DNA of 64,000 bases from Gnetum montanum (GCA_015680685.1 MNCI01002155.1:71941-135940), one strand, 5' to 3'. Positions 21,093-34,983 are shown, numbered from the stretch's first letter. The notes: generated by a model from the sequence alone, not told the origin. Made by a program: numbers and translations.

Positions 21093-23700
21093 ATGTCTTA
21101 TTCTCACAGGAGTGATTCTCCATCCAAATCTAACGGAGTACATCTGCCAGTGCCTCAATAATATCAAGTGGTATATGCTCATCTTGATGAGTATGTATCA
21201 AATTTCATCTTCATCCTACACCAAGATGAACAGCTGTGGTGGCGTGACATGGAGGGCAACATTATGTTGCGTCCGATTGATCCATTCTTGCAATGATCCA
21301 ACAAATGCTTATACAATGAAGTCTCCAAGGACTTCATGCTGAGTACATGATGTAAGATAGTGATGCTAGGGATTATCATCCCACTGAGGCATAATGTCTT
21401 AAGGCTTTCCAGTTAAAACAATGTTATGAATCTGCAAAGGGAAAAGGATTTAATGATTCCCCATTCCTACTATACCAAAAAGATGGTGGAGAGCCCTTCT
21501 CTGGGGATTTTCTATTTAGTAAAATTCCTCTTTGACTTTGGTGAAGGAGGTCAAAACTAGAACCTACAGTACATGATTCACAATCTTGGTTCTAGTAAGA
21601 ATGGATCCAATGACAAAGAAAGATCCAAAGAGGCAAGTCAAGGCAGGAATGTGGACAAGAAACAAGATTGTAATCATGGTCGCGATCACCAAAGAGATGG
21701 TAGCAAGCACTGTGATGATGCTAGTCATTCTTCCTCTTTACCTTCAGCATCATCCTCTTCTTCTTCTAGCTTTGATTGCAACTATAGAGGGTGCAACCAT
21801 GATGGAGGTGACCGACGGGACTAAAATGATCGAAAGGATTATCGAGCAAGGTAAGACTAAGGGAATGAGCATTCAAGAAAGACACAACATCATGAACAAA
21901 GCGGTAGTAGAGGGCATCGAAGGCATGAAAATCAAGGCCTTGATGAGCCTTTGCTTGCTACCCAAAATATGCCAAACATTGCAAAGGTAGTACGAATCCC
22001 AACAAGGCATGTGAAGGATAGTTGGATTAAGAGGCTTGATATGAAAAATATCCCTAAGTTCGAAGGGGAATATAACTCAAATTCATAGAATCATTTTCAA
22101 GCTTTTTAAGATGCATGTGCTTTGTAGAACATAGAGAATGAATGGCAAAAACTTAAGTTGTTCCCATAAACACTCATTAAATAAGTAGAAAACTAGTGTC
22201 ACTTCTTAGAACCACTTCTATGTGACGATGGAGTACAATGCTTGAATTGTTCAATGATAAATATCAAACATACTTTAGAGTGTCCAACTTGAGAAGGAAG
22301 ATCTAAGGATGGAAACAAGAAACACATGAACCCTTGGATGCCACCATTAACTGATACTCTTCCTTAATGCATAGATGTCCTAGCCATGATTATTCTCAAC
22401 TGGATCAACTTTGCCACATTGTAGATAGGCTTCGATCTGAAATGAGAAGAACCCTTGGTGTCTATCTCTAAGGGCAATTGTTAGAATTAAGCATCCATCA
22501 GATCCAAATATTGATTGAGTAGGTAGCTAAAGAGGAAGATGAATTAAGAAAATGAGAAAGTGTAGAAAAGTATAATTGCGATCCTTCTATTCACAAGAGG
22601 GAAGTTTGATTTTGTGATAGTGAGAAAGAATCAACACTTGATGAGGTGAAAAATAAGAAAGCCTTGCTGCTTCAAAAATTTCAATATGAAATTACAATCA
22701 AAGTTGATTAGTTATGGGACTCCATGGATAACAGATTTCAAGTTGTCCTAAAAATTGCTGAAGAGTCCAAGGAACAAGGTAGTGATTGTGAGCATAGGAT
22801 ATGCGAGGAAGTTGAACGTACCTATCAAAAAGGTAAGGGCACGATTGTTGTAATAAAAGAAGTTGTAATAGATGATGATGGTGGGTGTGATGTCTACCAG
22901 TGTGAATACCCTAAGGGATGTTGCCCCATAGTGTCACACTTACAGGAGTCTAGGGTGTTTGCTTTGAATCCATGACTAACACAAAGGCAAACATCCAGAA
23001 GATTACCTTATCCTCAAGGTAATTCTAAGCAGTTTCATTAACCATAATAGTATTATCCAAGTGGAACTCCATCGCAACCATATGAGAAATATCAATAGTG
23101 GTAGCAACCACAGTCATGGGTGTTGGCACCACTAAGGTAACAATACCCTTATCAACAACCTGATGCCTATGGGGACTATGTTCAGCAACCCTTATCTCCA
23201 TGTTACTCCTTCAGTCATGTTTCTACTTTCCAATCTCACTACCATCCTTCTTATTATTATTGAACTCCTTCTCCACATGCAAGAAGGGATACCACCTTTT
23301 ACCCCTATCCTCCTCCTATTCTTGCACATCTTCCTTCTCCAGTTGCACAACTACTACCTGCTCCACCTATGCAAGGTGAACTCCTAGCTCAACTACTACC
23401 ACGCAACACTACCAAGGCCATTAATCTACAACCGGTTCATCAATCGAGTGGTTTAGATACTCAATCAAAGAAAATACCTTTCTTCTGATCACACAATTTT
23501 CCTAAGCCCTTAAATACACCTACAGTTGACAATCCTATTCCTCCATCTTCCTTTCTATCAAATTTCTTTGATTCCCCTTCAAAATAAACATCGCGCAAGA
23601 TCCACACTATGATGCTTACTCATGTTGTATCTAATTGGATCCATGTTGGAAATCTTCTCAAGAAGTTAGTAGATCCTAGGAGTCCTCTTATCTATTTGTA
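21093..23700 (+). pseudogene. Gag of element B (broken)
   Basis: Start ATG 21093 (MSYSHRS), in the same place as the gag starts of A and C. N-terminal block with FIFILHQDEQLWWRDMEGN (about 21205-21265). A Ser/His/Asp/Arg-rich low-complexity stretch at about 21590-21830, including a run of serines. The capsid-like part is at about 22050-22540 and the knuckle region at about 22885-22925. There CDVYQCEYPKGCC replaces CEICQYDHPKGCC, so the second Cys and the His are both Tyr and zinc binding is lost. A Pro-rich tail follows up to 23600. Frame changes (frame 3 early, frame 2 later) and stops make it non-coding. Confidence 0.82.
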
Positions 23701-24110
23701 GATCACTAGGAATGACCCATGCAAAGCTCTTCTTTATTTCTGTTCTAGTGTCAACCTAATCTCTCATGAGATGTATACTACATGGAACCTACCTCCTTTA
23801 AAGAAGAGCAATATCATATTAGAATTAGTAAATTAGTCCATCACTGTTCCATTGGGATTAGTAGAAGACATCGTGACCATTTTCTATGGGTGGTTTTATC
23901 CCACTAATTTCCTAATGATCGAAGTGGAGAACTACAAAGGGGACTTCCCAATCATCATGGGAAGGGCATGGCTAAGCACCATTGATGCAAGAATGGACAT
24001 TAGAAATCTTTCCCTAGAAATATCCAAAGAAAATGCATTCAGAAAGATTGAGAAGAAGTGAGTTCCATGCATCGTGTACAGCAATATAAGGTGCAATTAT
24101 GTGCAGAAAC
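23701..24110 (+). pseudogene. Protease of element B (broken, Asp lost)
   Basis: Frame 2. The VPLGLVEDIV (about 23846), FYGWFYPTNFLMIEVE (about 23880-23930) and GDFPIIMGRAWLS (about 23939-23980) blocks match A and C closely. The active-site block that reads DSGSG in A reads YFCSS here (about 23733-23750), so the catalytic Asp is gone. An open stretch of 69 codons remains at 23852-24061. Confidence 0.8.
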
Positions 24111-24359
24111 TCTAGGTAGTGAAACGAGAATCCATTTTTATATGCAAGCAGTGTGCACTAGAAGTAGAAATTCAAAGGTGTTTGTATGTAGTAGCCATAA
24201 AACAAGAGGGCACCCAGTGGCTAATCACTGATTTTGAGAGTAGCACACTTTGCATGGAAACAACTGAGAGCCTAACATGCACATATGTTGCAGGCATGGA
24301 TGAACTAGAGCAAGTTCATCACCAACTCTTTAATGATGCAAATGATGATACCTATTGAA

Positions 24360-25460
24360 AAGAGTTGGAAATTCCTAAAAATTTCAAGCAAGAGTCCCTT
24401 GAGCTAAAACCTCTATAGGCCAACATGAAATATGTGTTCTTAAAAAATGGGAAGCCAGTAATAATCAATCCAAATCTTGCTCTAGAATAGAAAAAGATGT
24501 TGTTGAATGTGGTTGAAAAATGGTCAGCATTCTTTGCCTAGTCATATCATAAACTCTGGGATTGATCCTAGGATATGCCAACATCACATCTACACTGATT
24601 TGATCATAATGTCAAAGAGGTAGCCACAGAGGTGATTGAACTCTAAACTAAAGTAGATCATCAAAGAGGAAATTGAAATCCTCAATGTAGGGTTTATTTA
24701 TCCCATTGTAGATAGTAAGTGGGTTAGTTCACTTGTTATTGTGCCCAAGAAAGATGGTAAGTAGCAGGTCTGCATCAATTTTTAGCTACTAAATATGGCA
24801 GTATTCAAGGACCATTTTCCATTTCCATTTTTTGATTAGGTGTTAGATACAATATTTGGGCATTGCTACTATAGTTTTCTGGATGGTTATAGTGGCGATA
24901 ACCAAATCCAGATTGTGTTGGAGGACCAAGCCAAAACAACATTCACAAGTCCCTGGGGGACTTTTGCATATCGCAAGATGCCTTTTGGTTTGTGCAATGC
25001 CCCTACTAGTTTTCAACGCCTGGTTCTAAGCATTTTTCAACAGTGAATTGGTAGTGGTGTGAAAGTCTTCATGGATGACTTCTCCACCTATGGAGCTACA
25101 TTTGAGTAGGCCTTGAACTACCTTAAGTAAGTATAGAAACGATGTGTTGAGTCAAACCTCAGGCTTAACTAGTAAAAGAGTCATCTAATGATCCAAGCAG
25201 GCATTGTATTAGGGCATAGAATATCACAAGTAGGAATTGAGGTTCACCCTAAAAAAATAAGGGTCATCTAAGGAATAACCCACCAACACTATCAACGAGG
25301 TTCAGTCATTCCTTGGACATACTAGCTACTACTGACAATTCATAGAGAATTTCTCTAAGATCACAAAACCATTGGTGGAGCTAACAAAGAAAGATGCTCC
25401 ATTTTTCTGGACCATGGAATGTGAACAAGCATTCCAAAAACTAAAAGAGGAACTTGTAGA
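24360..25460 (+). pseudogene. Reverse transcriptase of element B (broken)
   Basis: SKWVSSLVIVPKKDG (about 24715-24755), FLDGYSG.NQIQI (about 24879-24915), TFAYRKMPFGLCNAPTSFQ (about 24961-25016), catalytic FMDD in KVFMDDFSTYGA (about 25060-25095), then QSFLGHTSYY (about 25300-25335). The frame moves between 3 and 1 (shift near 25280) and stops are present. Close relative of the RT of element A, in the Athila lineage. Confidence 0.86.
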
Positions 25461-25870
25461 AACTCCAATCCTACAAGCACCCGACTGGTCCAAACTATTT
25501 CATGTTATGACAAATGCATCAAATTATGCCTTGGGAGCTGTGCTTATGCAGATGGATGACAAGAAACATCCATATTACATCCACTATGCTAGTCGAAGCA
25601 TTGTGGATGCATAACTAAACTACACCATAGAAAAAGAATTGATGGCAATGATATTTTCTCTAAAAAAGTTCAAGCATTATGTGCTTGGATACAAAGAATT
25701 TGTGCATATAGACCACAATGGCACTTGCTTCCTGATGAACAAGCCAATGGTGAGCCCCCATGTCATACAATGGCTAGTGATCTTATAGGAATTTGATCTC
25801 ATGATGGTAGATTGAAAGGGAACTGAGAATGTGGTCACTAACCACTTGTCTTGGTTATGATGGGACAACA
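25461..25870 (+). pseudogene. RNase H of element B (broken)
   Basis: Frame 1: PILQAPDWSKLFHVM (about 25468), NASNYALGAVLMQMDD (about 25513-25560), YYIHYASRSI, KELMAMIFSLKKFKHYVLGY, IDH and VVTNHLSWL (about 25832-25858). Stops at 25612 and later. The domain order RT-RNase H-integrase is as in A. Confidence 0.83.
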
Positions 25871-25989
25871 AAGAGGAAGAAAGTTCACTATCTGATATGT
25901 TTCCTGACAAAATCCTCTTTGCTAGGGCTATAATTGAACAATTGCCCAATGAGCCTAAATGGTATGATGGCATTCTCACCTATCTTTTC

Positions 25990-27240
25990 ACCCAAGAGAT
26001 GCCACAAGGGTTGGACCACCAGAATAAATAGTAGTTTCTTCACTAGGTAAAATGCTTCATGGGGATCAATGGACATCTCTACAAGGTGTGCACCCATGTC
26101 TTGGTTCAATTGTGTGTTCCTGATGCTAATCAACTACGTATTCTCTAAGATGCTCATGAAGGTCCTTGCAAAGGCCACTATGTTGGGAGATGCATGGCCA
26201 TTAAGATTTTGATGGTAAGGTACTATTGGCAAACAATTTTTAGGGATGCTCATCAGTATGTTCACTCTTGTGAATGATGCCAACGAGATGGTGGAATGAT
26301 TGCTCGAATGGAGGAAGCTCAACAATGGATTCAACCACTGGAACCATCTGACATTTGGGGCATTTACTTCATGGATCCTATCATGCCCATGTTAAATGGA
26401 AAGGTGTACATCATAGTCATTGTTGACTATTGGACAAAATGGGTAGAAGCAGTAGCTGTCATCAACTATACATCTTCTACTGTTTCTCGATTTGTACAAC
26501 AAAATGTTGTAAACAAGTTTGATGTGCCACGTGCATTAATTTCTAATAATGGAACTCACTTTATAGGCACTACCTTTCGAAAGCTCATGCAACGCCTGGG
26601 CGTTGAACATAAACTCACAACATCCTACCATCCCCAAGCTAATGTCAAGCTGAGGTTACTAATAGGGAAATCACAATGATTCTAATAAGAACTATTAACA
26701 AATATAGCAAAGACTAGAGAACAAAACTTAATAATGTCCTTTGGGCCTACCGCTCAACATGGAAACTTCCTATAGGCTACTCTCCCTATGAGCTTATGTT
26801 CAGAAAATTACCAACACTTTTTATTCAATCCGAGCTCCATACACTTTTAATAGCCTGTGACCTTGACCTTGAATTGAGTTTAGCACAAAAAAAAAGATTA
26901 ATGAATGTTAACTTGCTATACGAATATCGATTGGTGGCCCTGTCATTTAACGAGTTGCACAAGGCCTACAACAAAAAGTGCCATGACCTTAAAATCAGAG
27001 ACGTCAAACTTCAACTAGGAGATAAAGTTCTCTACTGGAACCCCACACATGTACCTCAACGAACTAAGTTCCAAACATTATGGAAAGGACCTTATATAAT
27101 TTATGAAACTTTTTCTTTAGGGGCCATGATGATCTACAAACTTGAAAGCCTAGATAAGAAATAGCTAGTCAACATACAACATGTCAAACCTTTCCACGAG
27201 CATAAGTCAGCAAATACAACAAACACCTCATCAGATGAAC
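25990..27240 (+). pseudogene. Integrase of element B (broken, Asp residues lost)
   Basis: HHCC region with AHEGPCKGHYVGR (about 26152-26190) and a Cys pair at about 26270. The core from 26296 is open for 127 codons. The two Asp positions are changed: WGIYF where A has WGIDF (about 26359) and SNNGTHF where A has SDNGTHF (about 26542). Then LGVEHKLTTSYHPQAN (about 26599-26643). The C-terminal block GDKVLYWNPTHVPQRTKF is at about 27022-27075. With both acidic residues replaced, the catalytic triad is destroyed. The end of pol is near 27240. Confidence 0.87.
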
Positions 27241-27281
27241 AACCACACTCAATATGTTGGATCTCCTCAATTCAACTTAGT

Positions 27282-27295
27282 CATGGGGGAGATGG
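27282..27295 (+). other. PPT-like tract just after pol (element B)
   Basis: CATGGGGGAGATGG, nearly the same as in A (10721-10731) and C (49283-49297). Confidence 0.6.
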
Positions 27296-27913
27296 CCATC
27301 CATGTTAACTATATAAGTGGCTCCTTAGTTTTTCACCCTTTTTGTTTTACAACTTTTTATTTTAGACATTCTTTATTTTACATCTTCTTGTTTTTATGTT
27401 ATTAATCTTTTCTAAATTTTATTTTACAACATTGTTAGTACATTTGCTATTTCTTGAGTATTTTACACTTTCTTTTATATTTTCTTTTATTTTGGTGTGA
27501 TTGTATAACTTTTGTTAATAAGTGCTAGGCACAGTGGTAATTCGTTGCTTGATGGTGGTATATACTATTTTGTTATTTGATTGTTGGTGTCTGGATTCTA
27601 GCTTTGACTTTTATTACTGATGATTAAAGAATGGTTTCTTTTCATGCAATAGGCAATGAGTCCACAACATCCACCCATCCACAAACTCTATGGTTGTCTT
27701 TGTTCTGGAAATGTGTAGTCTCTTTTTCATTAATAAAACTATAAAACATTTGTAACTTTGGTAGTTTCTGGATCTAGAAAGGATTCAAAGGTTTGAATAG
27801 GGTGTGACTTCAATGGGATTCAATATTCTTTATGCCTTTTTACTTACCTAGATGCATGTGTGTTTTCATGGATTTCTTACTATTCTATGTCGACCAATAA
27901 AAGGAAGTTGAAT

Positions 27914-28085
27914 AAGTCTTTGCATGGTGTGGTTCTCATTAAAAAAAAAACATCTACAATGGGAATTCAAAGCACACCTCTTAGACATAATAAACAAATA
28001 AGTCTTTGCATGGTGTGGTTCCCATTTCAAAAATAAATAAATAAATAATGGGAATTCAAAACACACCCCTTAGACAAAATAAATA
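27914..28085 (+). repeat. Tandem pair of conserved stem-loop units
   Basis: Two copies of an 86-base unit beginning AAGTCTTTGCATGGTGTGG and ending CCTTAGACA. Each can fold: GTCT with AGAC outside, GGTGTG with CACACC, then an inner helix (second copy CCCATT 28021-28026 with AATGGG 28047-28052) closed by an A-rich loop. A single unit at 49910-49995 in element C has the same outer helices and a different but still pairing inner helix. Confidence 0.75.
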
Positions 28086-29043
28086 GGCTACAAGCACTAG
28101 TTATGGGACTAGAAACACATGTACCCATGCCTAAAGGTCTTCTTTAACTAAGGTCCTTCTCACTTCCGACTTCTCTTTTCTTCTCTAATAAGGAATTGTG
28201 CTTGTTCTGTGGAAGCACTCTTGTGTCTTATGGGGATGGACTGGTCTTAGAATGATGATGCGAAGTCATTGAATGTGGTTGGTTTTGGTCTGGACTAAGG
28301 ATGGATCTTATCAAGTCATTTAACCATAAAATTCACAAGGGACTTCATGTAACCTCAATCAAGAACTCCATTCCACTCTTCGTCTCATCCATCTATGCTT
28401 TCCATATTTCACCTCACTATTGGTTTCATGTTCTTGTTCGATATCCTAGTTTGATGTGTTGAAATTATTAGGTAGTTTCTTCTAGGTTTTTGCACTTAAC
28501 CTTCCATAACCATTAATTATCCATGGTGCCCATAGACTCCTTGGTTTGAACTTATGCAAGGGCAACAAAAAGCTTATGCTTGCTTTGGGGAGGATCCACT
28601 TGCATATCTTTTGGTTGGGTTAGTTAAGTTCTTTATCCTTAGACACTCTTACAATCAAATCCTTTTATTTACCTCATTAATGACATCCAATTATGCACAT
28701 CTTCACAACATTTCTTAGTGAAATTTCATTTTTATTGTTGTGAATTCTTACACCCTCTTCAAATATTTCCTTGTGTAGAACTTTTCAAATTTAATGAACC
28801 GCTTATTTGTTTTACCCTATTTGTTAGTCTTCCCACTAACACTCCTAAAGAAATCAATCTACCACAATCACAACCTAGCCGAGCATAACCACCAATGAGA
28901 GAAGGTACTTACCAGTTATGTGTTACACACTGCATACTAATTCACGATTTTGTTGTGATTATAGTGGAAAGCATAGATTGGAAATAAGACTAACTTCACC
29001 AAGGATGATGTAGCAATACCACATGAAAAGGATCGTTCATGAT

Positions 29044-29564
29044 TGATGAGACATGAAATTACTCATATTGCTGACGGTCGTGTTAAGGCACCCACGTTAT
29101 ATCATGGGCCACGATATCACGTATGCGATATATCATATGTGACATATCATGGGCCGCGATATCGTGTACGCGATATCACAGTTAGCTGCAATTTCTATAA
29201 ATAAGAGGCGGCTCTCCCTCATTTTCATCCCAGTTTTAGAGTAGCGAAGCTCTGGCAGTTTGATCCCTCCAGAGTTAGAATTTTTCCCGTGTCTGCCCGC
29301 AATGTGGTGAATGTAATTGTACAGTGTCTTTATNTTCTTTTCCATTGCCTTCAGGAGTAGCATAGATTAGGACACATCATACACCTCATCTAGACTAAAC
29401 CATACGTGACATATGCAATACTAGTCTAGGTGGGAAGACAGCGAACTGCAACCTAAGGCTAACTGTCTAGGTGCTAGAACTAGTCCATCTGCGGAGTTCG
29501 ACCGGATTGCGCGTACACGCTCGTATTCGTATGGTTGAGTGTAGGGGTACCTCGCCACTCATCA
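29044..29564 (+). repeat. Nested solo LTR, GATATCGC family
   Basis: Starts TGATGAGACATG and ends CCACTCATCA, with the perfect 5-bp duplication ATGAT on both sides (29039-29043, 29565-29569). The U3 has repeated GATATC palindromes (29100-29180), a TATA box at 29196-29203 followed by GGCGGC, then a shortened R-U5. At 521 bp it is shorter than the 780-866 bp relatives, so part of R-U5 is deleted. One undetermined base at 29334. Inserted in the 3' region of element B. Confidence 0.9.
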
Positions 29565-29818
29565 ATGATCATTGGATCTTCTCTCTCGCTCTTCCACTAC
29601 CAAGAGGCGTTGGATGTTAGTTTTATCCAAGGTGGTCACTTCTCTTATCATGAACACCCAATTTTGTAAAGATTGTAACTTTCTGCACTTGGGCACTTAG
29701 AGTCTGTTGTTCCATCTGAGTTAGTTTGTATGTTAGTTAATAATCCCATACCTTCCCAATATTTTATAAGGAACTTATTCCTCCTCTTTTTCACTTGAGG
29801 ATGAGTTTTCATTCAGTC

Positions 29819-29827
29819 GTGGGGGTA
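29819..29827 (+). other. Polypurine tract of element B
   Basis: GTGGGGGTA immediately before the 3' LTR start TGATGAATC. In place of CATGGGGG it has CGTGGGGG. Confidence 0.82.
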
Positions 29828-30672
29828 TGATGAATCATGTTTTGACTAGCTTCGATGTTGGAGCCTTAGCATTAGATACTCGATGTTGGAGCTCAAGACA
29901 CAATGTTGAATATCCGATATTGTAGGGTATATGCCAGCCTATAAATATAGCGCTTAGGCTCACGATTTTCATATAGTTTTTGTTATAGCATAGTGAAGCT
30001 ATTGTAGTTTGTTTTCTCTAGAGTTAGAATATTTTCTGAGTGCTCCTAGCAAGAGTCTAAGTGTGTACGGATCTTTGTTCGAACACTAATGTACTTGAGC
30101 ACAACAGTGTGACGAGACTAAAAATGATCCCTTTTGATCATCCTTGTAGCACTGAGAATAGATTAAAGGTTTCCTTGATACATTTAATATTCATGCACTT
30201 CATTTCAATGTGCTTTAATTAAGCAATTAATTTCTACTTGTTAATGAACACAAGCACAACCACCTCAAGCATACATGTAGCACTTGGTAACCCAAAAACG
30301 CTTAACATTTAGTAGCCCAACAACACTATACGTGTTCAAGATGTATCTAGAAAGTGGGAATGAGTACTTGTGTTAGGCTAGCTAGGCAATATATTAATTA
30401 GATATTAAATTCCTATACCTTTCATTCTTGTCTTAGGTGACTAAACTTTCAAAACATAAAATAATAAAAATCATGTGTCTCAATTACACTTAAACCATAT
30501 CCTTGAACTTCACAAGTATAGTTGGAAAGACAATGAATGTTCTCAACGTCCATTTCACTTCTTAGAGAATTAGTGCACTGACTAACTATAGGTTCACGAA
30601 ATTTGACCGGATCGCATGTGAATGCCTTATTGATTCATATGGTTGGGCACAGGGGTACCTCATCACTCATTA
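29828..30672 (+). repeat. 3' LTR of element B
   Basis: Begins TGATGAATCATG and ends ACTCATTA (final CA changed to TA), followed by the TSD AATGA. Matches 20077-20932 along its length. Confidence 0.9.
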
Positions 30673-31555
30673 AATGATGTAACAAGTCTTGGCACAAACA
30701 AGAGTAAGAACAATTCTAGATCCCCCTCTTCCAATGTATCTAGAAACTACCGACTCTCTTTAAAATTAAGTAGTTCCTGTGGTGTCTCCTCCACCAAGGT
30801 TTACCTATCCGCAAATGTCTTGATATCTTGGGATTCACAGTCCCAATTGCCCTCTTTATGGTGGTAAAGAGGACTTTCCTCATGTGTTTTGGCTTTGCCC
30901 CTTCGCACAACATGTGTGGACATGGGCTTTCAAAGTAATTCCATTGTGTAAGCTATTTCAAGATGATGTTATATTTGGCCTTTTGGCCACCACTTTTGCT
31001 AATTTTAAATTTCTATAAAAAGTTATTAGGCCTATTATTCTATATTATATTTGGAAGCATAGATGTAATGCTATTTTTCAAAGGATTGATTATTCTAATA
31101 AATGTCATCTAACAATGATGGAGAAATTGTAAATATTCTGCCTCATTCTTCCAACTCAAATCTCAAACATAAAGTTCAAAATGGATATTCATTAGTTGAT
31201 TCACCTCCTCTAGCCTTGGGAAAGACCCATGTGTTTAAGCAACCCTCTTCAACAAAAATCGCTGCATAGAAGCTTCCCTTTTTACATTTGATTGGAGTCA
31301 CCATATGGGAGTCTCTCTATCTTCTATCGAGCACTATCTACCTCGTCCAAATTTCTGCCACTCTCTCTTGTAATGGGCCGGTTGGTTTTGGTGGTTGGTA
31401 GTTCCTCAGATTGGGTTTCTTCCTTTCACGAATGATTATTTATAAGGACGTTTCCAAAATTTCATGTCCAGTAATCTAAGTTTTCCATATTTTTTTGTCT
31501 TCATAACTTAATGAGGTATATATACTTACACTCTTTTACTATTAATAAAACTTCT
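30673..31555 (+). mobile_element. L1-like LINE, 3' part
   Basis: Resumes the LINE after element B. The C-terminal zinc-finger region of ORF2 reads CPLYGGKEDFPHVFWLCPFAQHVW (in pieces, about 30848-30920), the zf-RVT pattern of plant LINEs with its second Cys changed to Tyr. ILYYIWKHRCNAIF follows (about 31035-31075), and a 3' UTR ends around CTATTAATAAAAC (about 31540-31553). The end lies about 290 bases before the RPL19 start codon. Confidence 0.85.
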
Positions 31556-31567
31556 TTTCGGTCCGAC

Positions 31568-31742
31568 AACCCTAGCCCCCTCCCCAGCCCCGCCCCTTTA
31601 GCAAACTTGAAAAGTGAATGCTTCACGGTTTCAAATCTCTGAGAGTTATTGGGTTTACCAAGCCCCATCGAATGCTCTTATCGCCTTGCACAAACCCACA
31701 TTGCAATTTCTATTGAAATCCTGTAACATATCAAAAACCCTA
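31568..31742 (+). promoter_or_regulatory. RPL19 promoter region with telo-box motifs
   Basis: Between the LINE end and the start codon. AACCCTAG at 31568-31575 and AAACCCTA at 31735-31742 are telo-box motifs, common in promoters and leaders of plant ribosomal-protein genes. The first is followed by a C-rich stretch (31576-31598) with CCCCGCCCC. A third AAACCCTA lies in intron 1 (32120-32127). No clear TATA box is seen. An AG run (31806-31817) lies in the 5' UTR just before the ATG. Confidence 0.6.
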
Positions 31743-31845
31743 TTTCCTCCGGTGCAGAAAGCCTCCGCTTAAAACCTTAAAACGCAGAACGAAGTAGCAG
31801 ACTTAGAGAGAGAGAGAGGCGGAGGGCAGATCCAAGGACGTAGTC

Positions 31846-33617
<1,772 letters not shown>

Positions 33618-34983
33618 GGCACTTTCAGTTGCAGCTACTAGGTTATGAGCAAAAACATCCATAAATTTTTCTGGCGTTATAGGTTGCTTACAGTCGAGTT
33701 TTTGCTACAATCTTCAAGGGGATTGGCGAAGTTATTATTAATTATACTTAGTTTATTGGTGCAAAGCGCAATCTATTTTTTGACAGCATTTGCTAAGAAC
33801 TCATTCGGATCACTAATTGGATTTCAATTTCTTGCCTATTGTATTTCTGACATATTAGTAATTCTTTCCAAAAAATTTTCTCAAGTTTTATGAGTGTTTT
33901 TGGTTAAATGGTTTTTAGCCTGTTTGCTTAAATACAAGGATAATGTGAAACAACGGATTTGTACAACGGCCTGGAGTAAAAGTTTACAATGTACTGTTAT
34001 CTGAATTAGGTTTTGTGTTGTTGCTACCTGATTAGAAGGTGTCGTCGTTGAAAAGAGCACTTTTATCTGACATTTTGAGTTAAACTGGGGGAGGTGACAG
34101 GTCCGTTCTGTATACGAAGTTATGTTTTTGTGTTTTGCAACATGACTAGTGCAATTGCTAAATGATCAACATTCTTAGTTTGTTTTACCTTACGCCGTTT
34201 CATTATAGGTCTTTTGCAGCTGATGATTTCTGCAAGGGTGCAGTTAATTTGAGCTTTTTGTATCGTTGCTTATAAGCAGCGATGGTCTTTAAAAGTTTAT
34301 AACTGATTGCTTTCATTATGACCATCAAATTTGTGTTAAGATAATCATTTTTAGAGTTTTATTTCCATCGAAGTTGCGGGTGTTTGGGGTGTGAACATGA
34401 TGTGGGTTGTTGATATATATGAGCTGGAGTTTGTTAATGTTTGGGGCTTGCATTACAGGGGAATAACAGGCAGTTGGTTAGACTCTTAAGCGTTCCATTT
34501 TTTGAAACTTTGACATGCCCACAGAGGCTTGGGACCCAGTGGAAACGGTATCTGCTCTTGACAAGTAGTTAACTAAATAGAAAGTTCTAATATACATTTG
34601 GAATCAAATTTAGTTCTGATCCGTGTTATCCCTTTTAGTGGCCCTTGGTGTTCATCCTCAATGCTCATCAAATGTCAAGTCTCAGGTACAAAGAAAATAT
34701 TAGGTTATTGTTAACGGAAGAGCAGGTTGAAATGAACCTAATGAAATGAACGTGATCAGATTGTTTTAAAGTTGTATCTTTTGTAAGAGAATTTATGCGG
34801 TTGGCAACAAGGTTAGGAGAGATGGTTGGTTGGAAAAAGTTCACCCTAGGGTGGAGGGAATATGGTTTGTTGGTAAAGGATAACCTTACCTGGTTGGGAA
34901 AAATTTACCTTATCTATATGGTGTAGGGAATTTATGTGGGTATATATATATATCTTTATCAATTGAGATGATTTTAATCAAGG
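33618..34983. other. RPL19 3' flank
   Basis: The beginning is presumably the RPL19 3' UTR, but no AATAAA-type signal stands out close to the stop. The rest is AT-rich single-copy-looking DNA without a recognisable frame or repeat. A TA run lies at 34943-34954. Confidence 0.45.

Larger units (their letters stand above)
27241..29818 (+). other. Long noncoding 3' region of element B
   Basis: About 2.6 kb with no env-like frame. Contents in order: a PPT-like tract AGTCATGGGGGAGATGGC (27280-27297), T-rich stretch, the stem-loop region present in two tandem copies (27914-28085), the conserved G-rich motif CTTTGGGGAGGATCC (about 28582-28596), the nested solo LTR (29044-29564), and the conserved lead-in TTGAGGATGAGTTTTCATTCAG ahead of the PPT. 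Layout is parallel to element C. Confidence 0.75.
20077..30672 (+). mobile_element. Element B: Athila-like Ty3/gypsy, inserted in the LINE
   Basis: LTRs at 20077-20932 and 29828-30672, with a 5-bp duplication AATGA on both sides (20072-20076, 30673-30677). The tRNA-Asp PBS, gag, protease, RT, RNase H and integrase are in Athila order, then a long noncoding 3' region and a PPT. The LINE sequence continues directly on the right side, proving the insertion. A solo LTR (29044-29564) is nested in its 3' region. All protein domains are broken and several catalytic residues are lost, so this copy is older or more decayed than A and C. Confidence 0.93.

Noticed and set aside
33645-33893. 82-codon hydrophobic frame downstream of RPL19
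   Set aside because: Lies in the 3' UTR/flank, has no recognisable domain and an AT-rich random composition.
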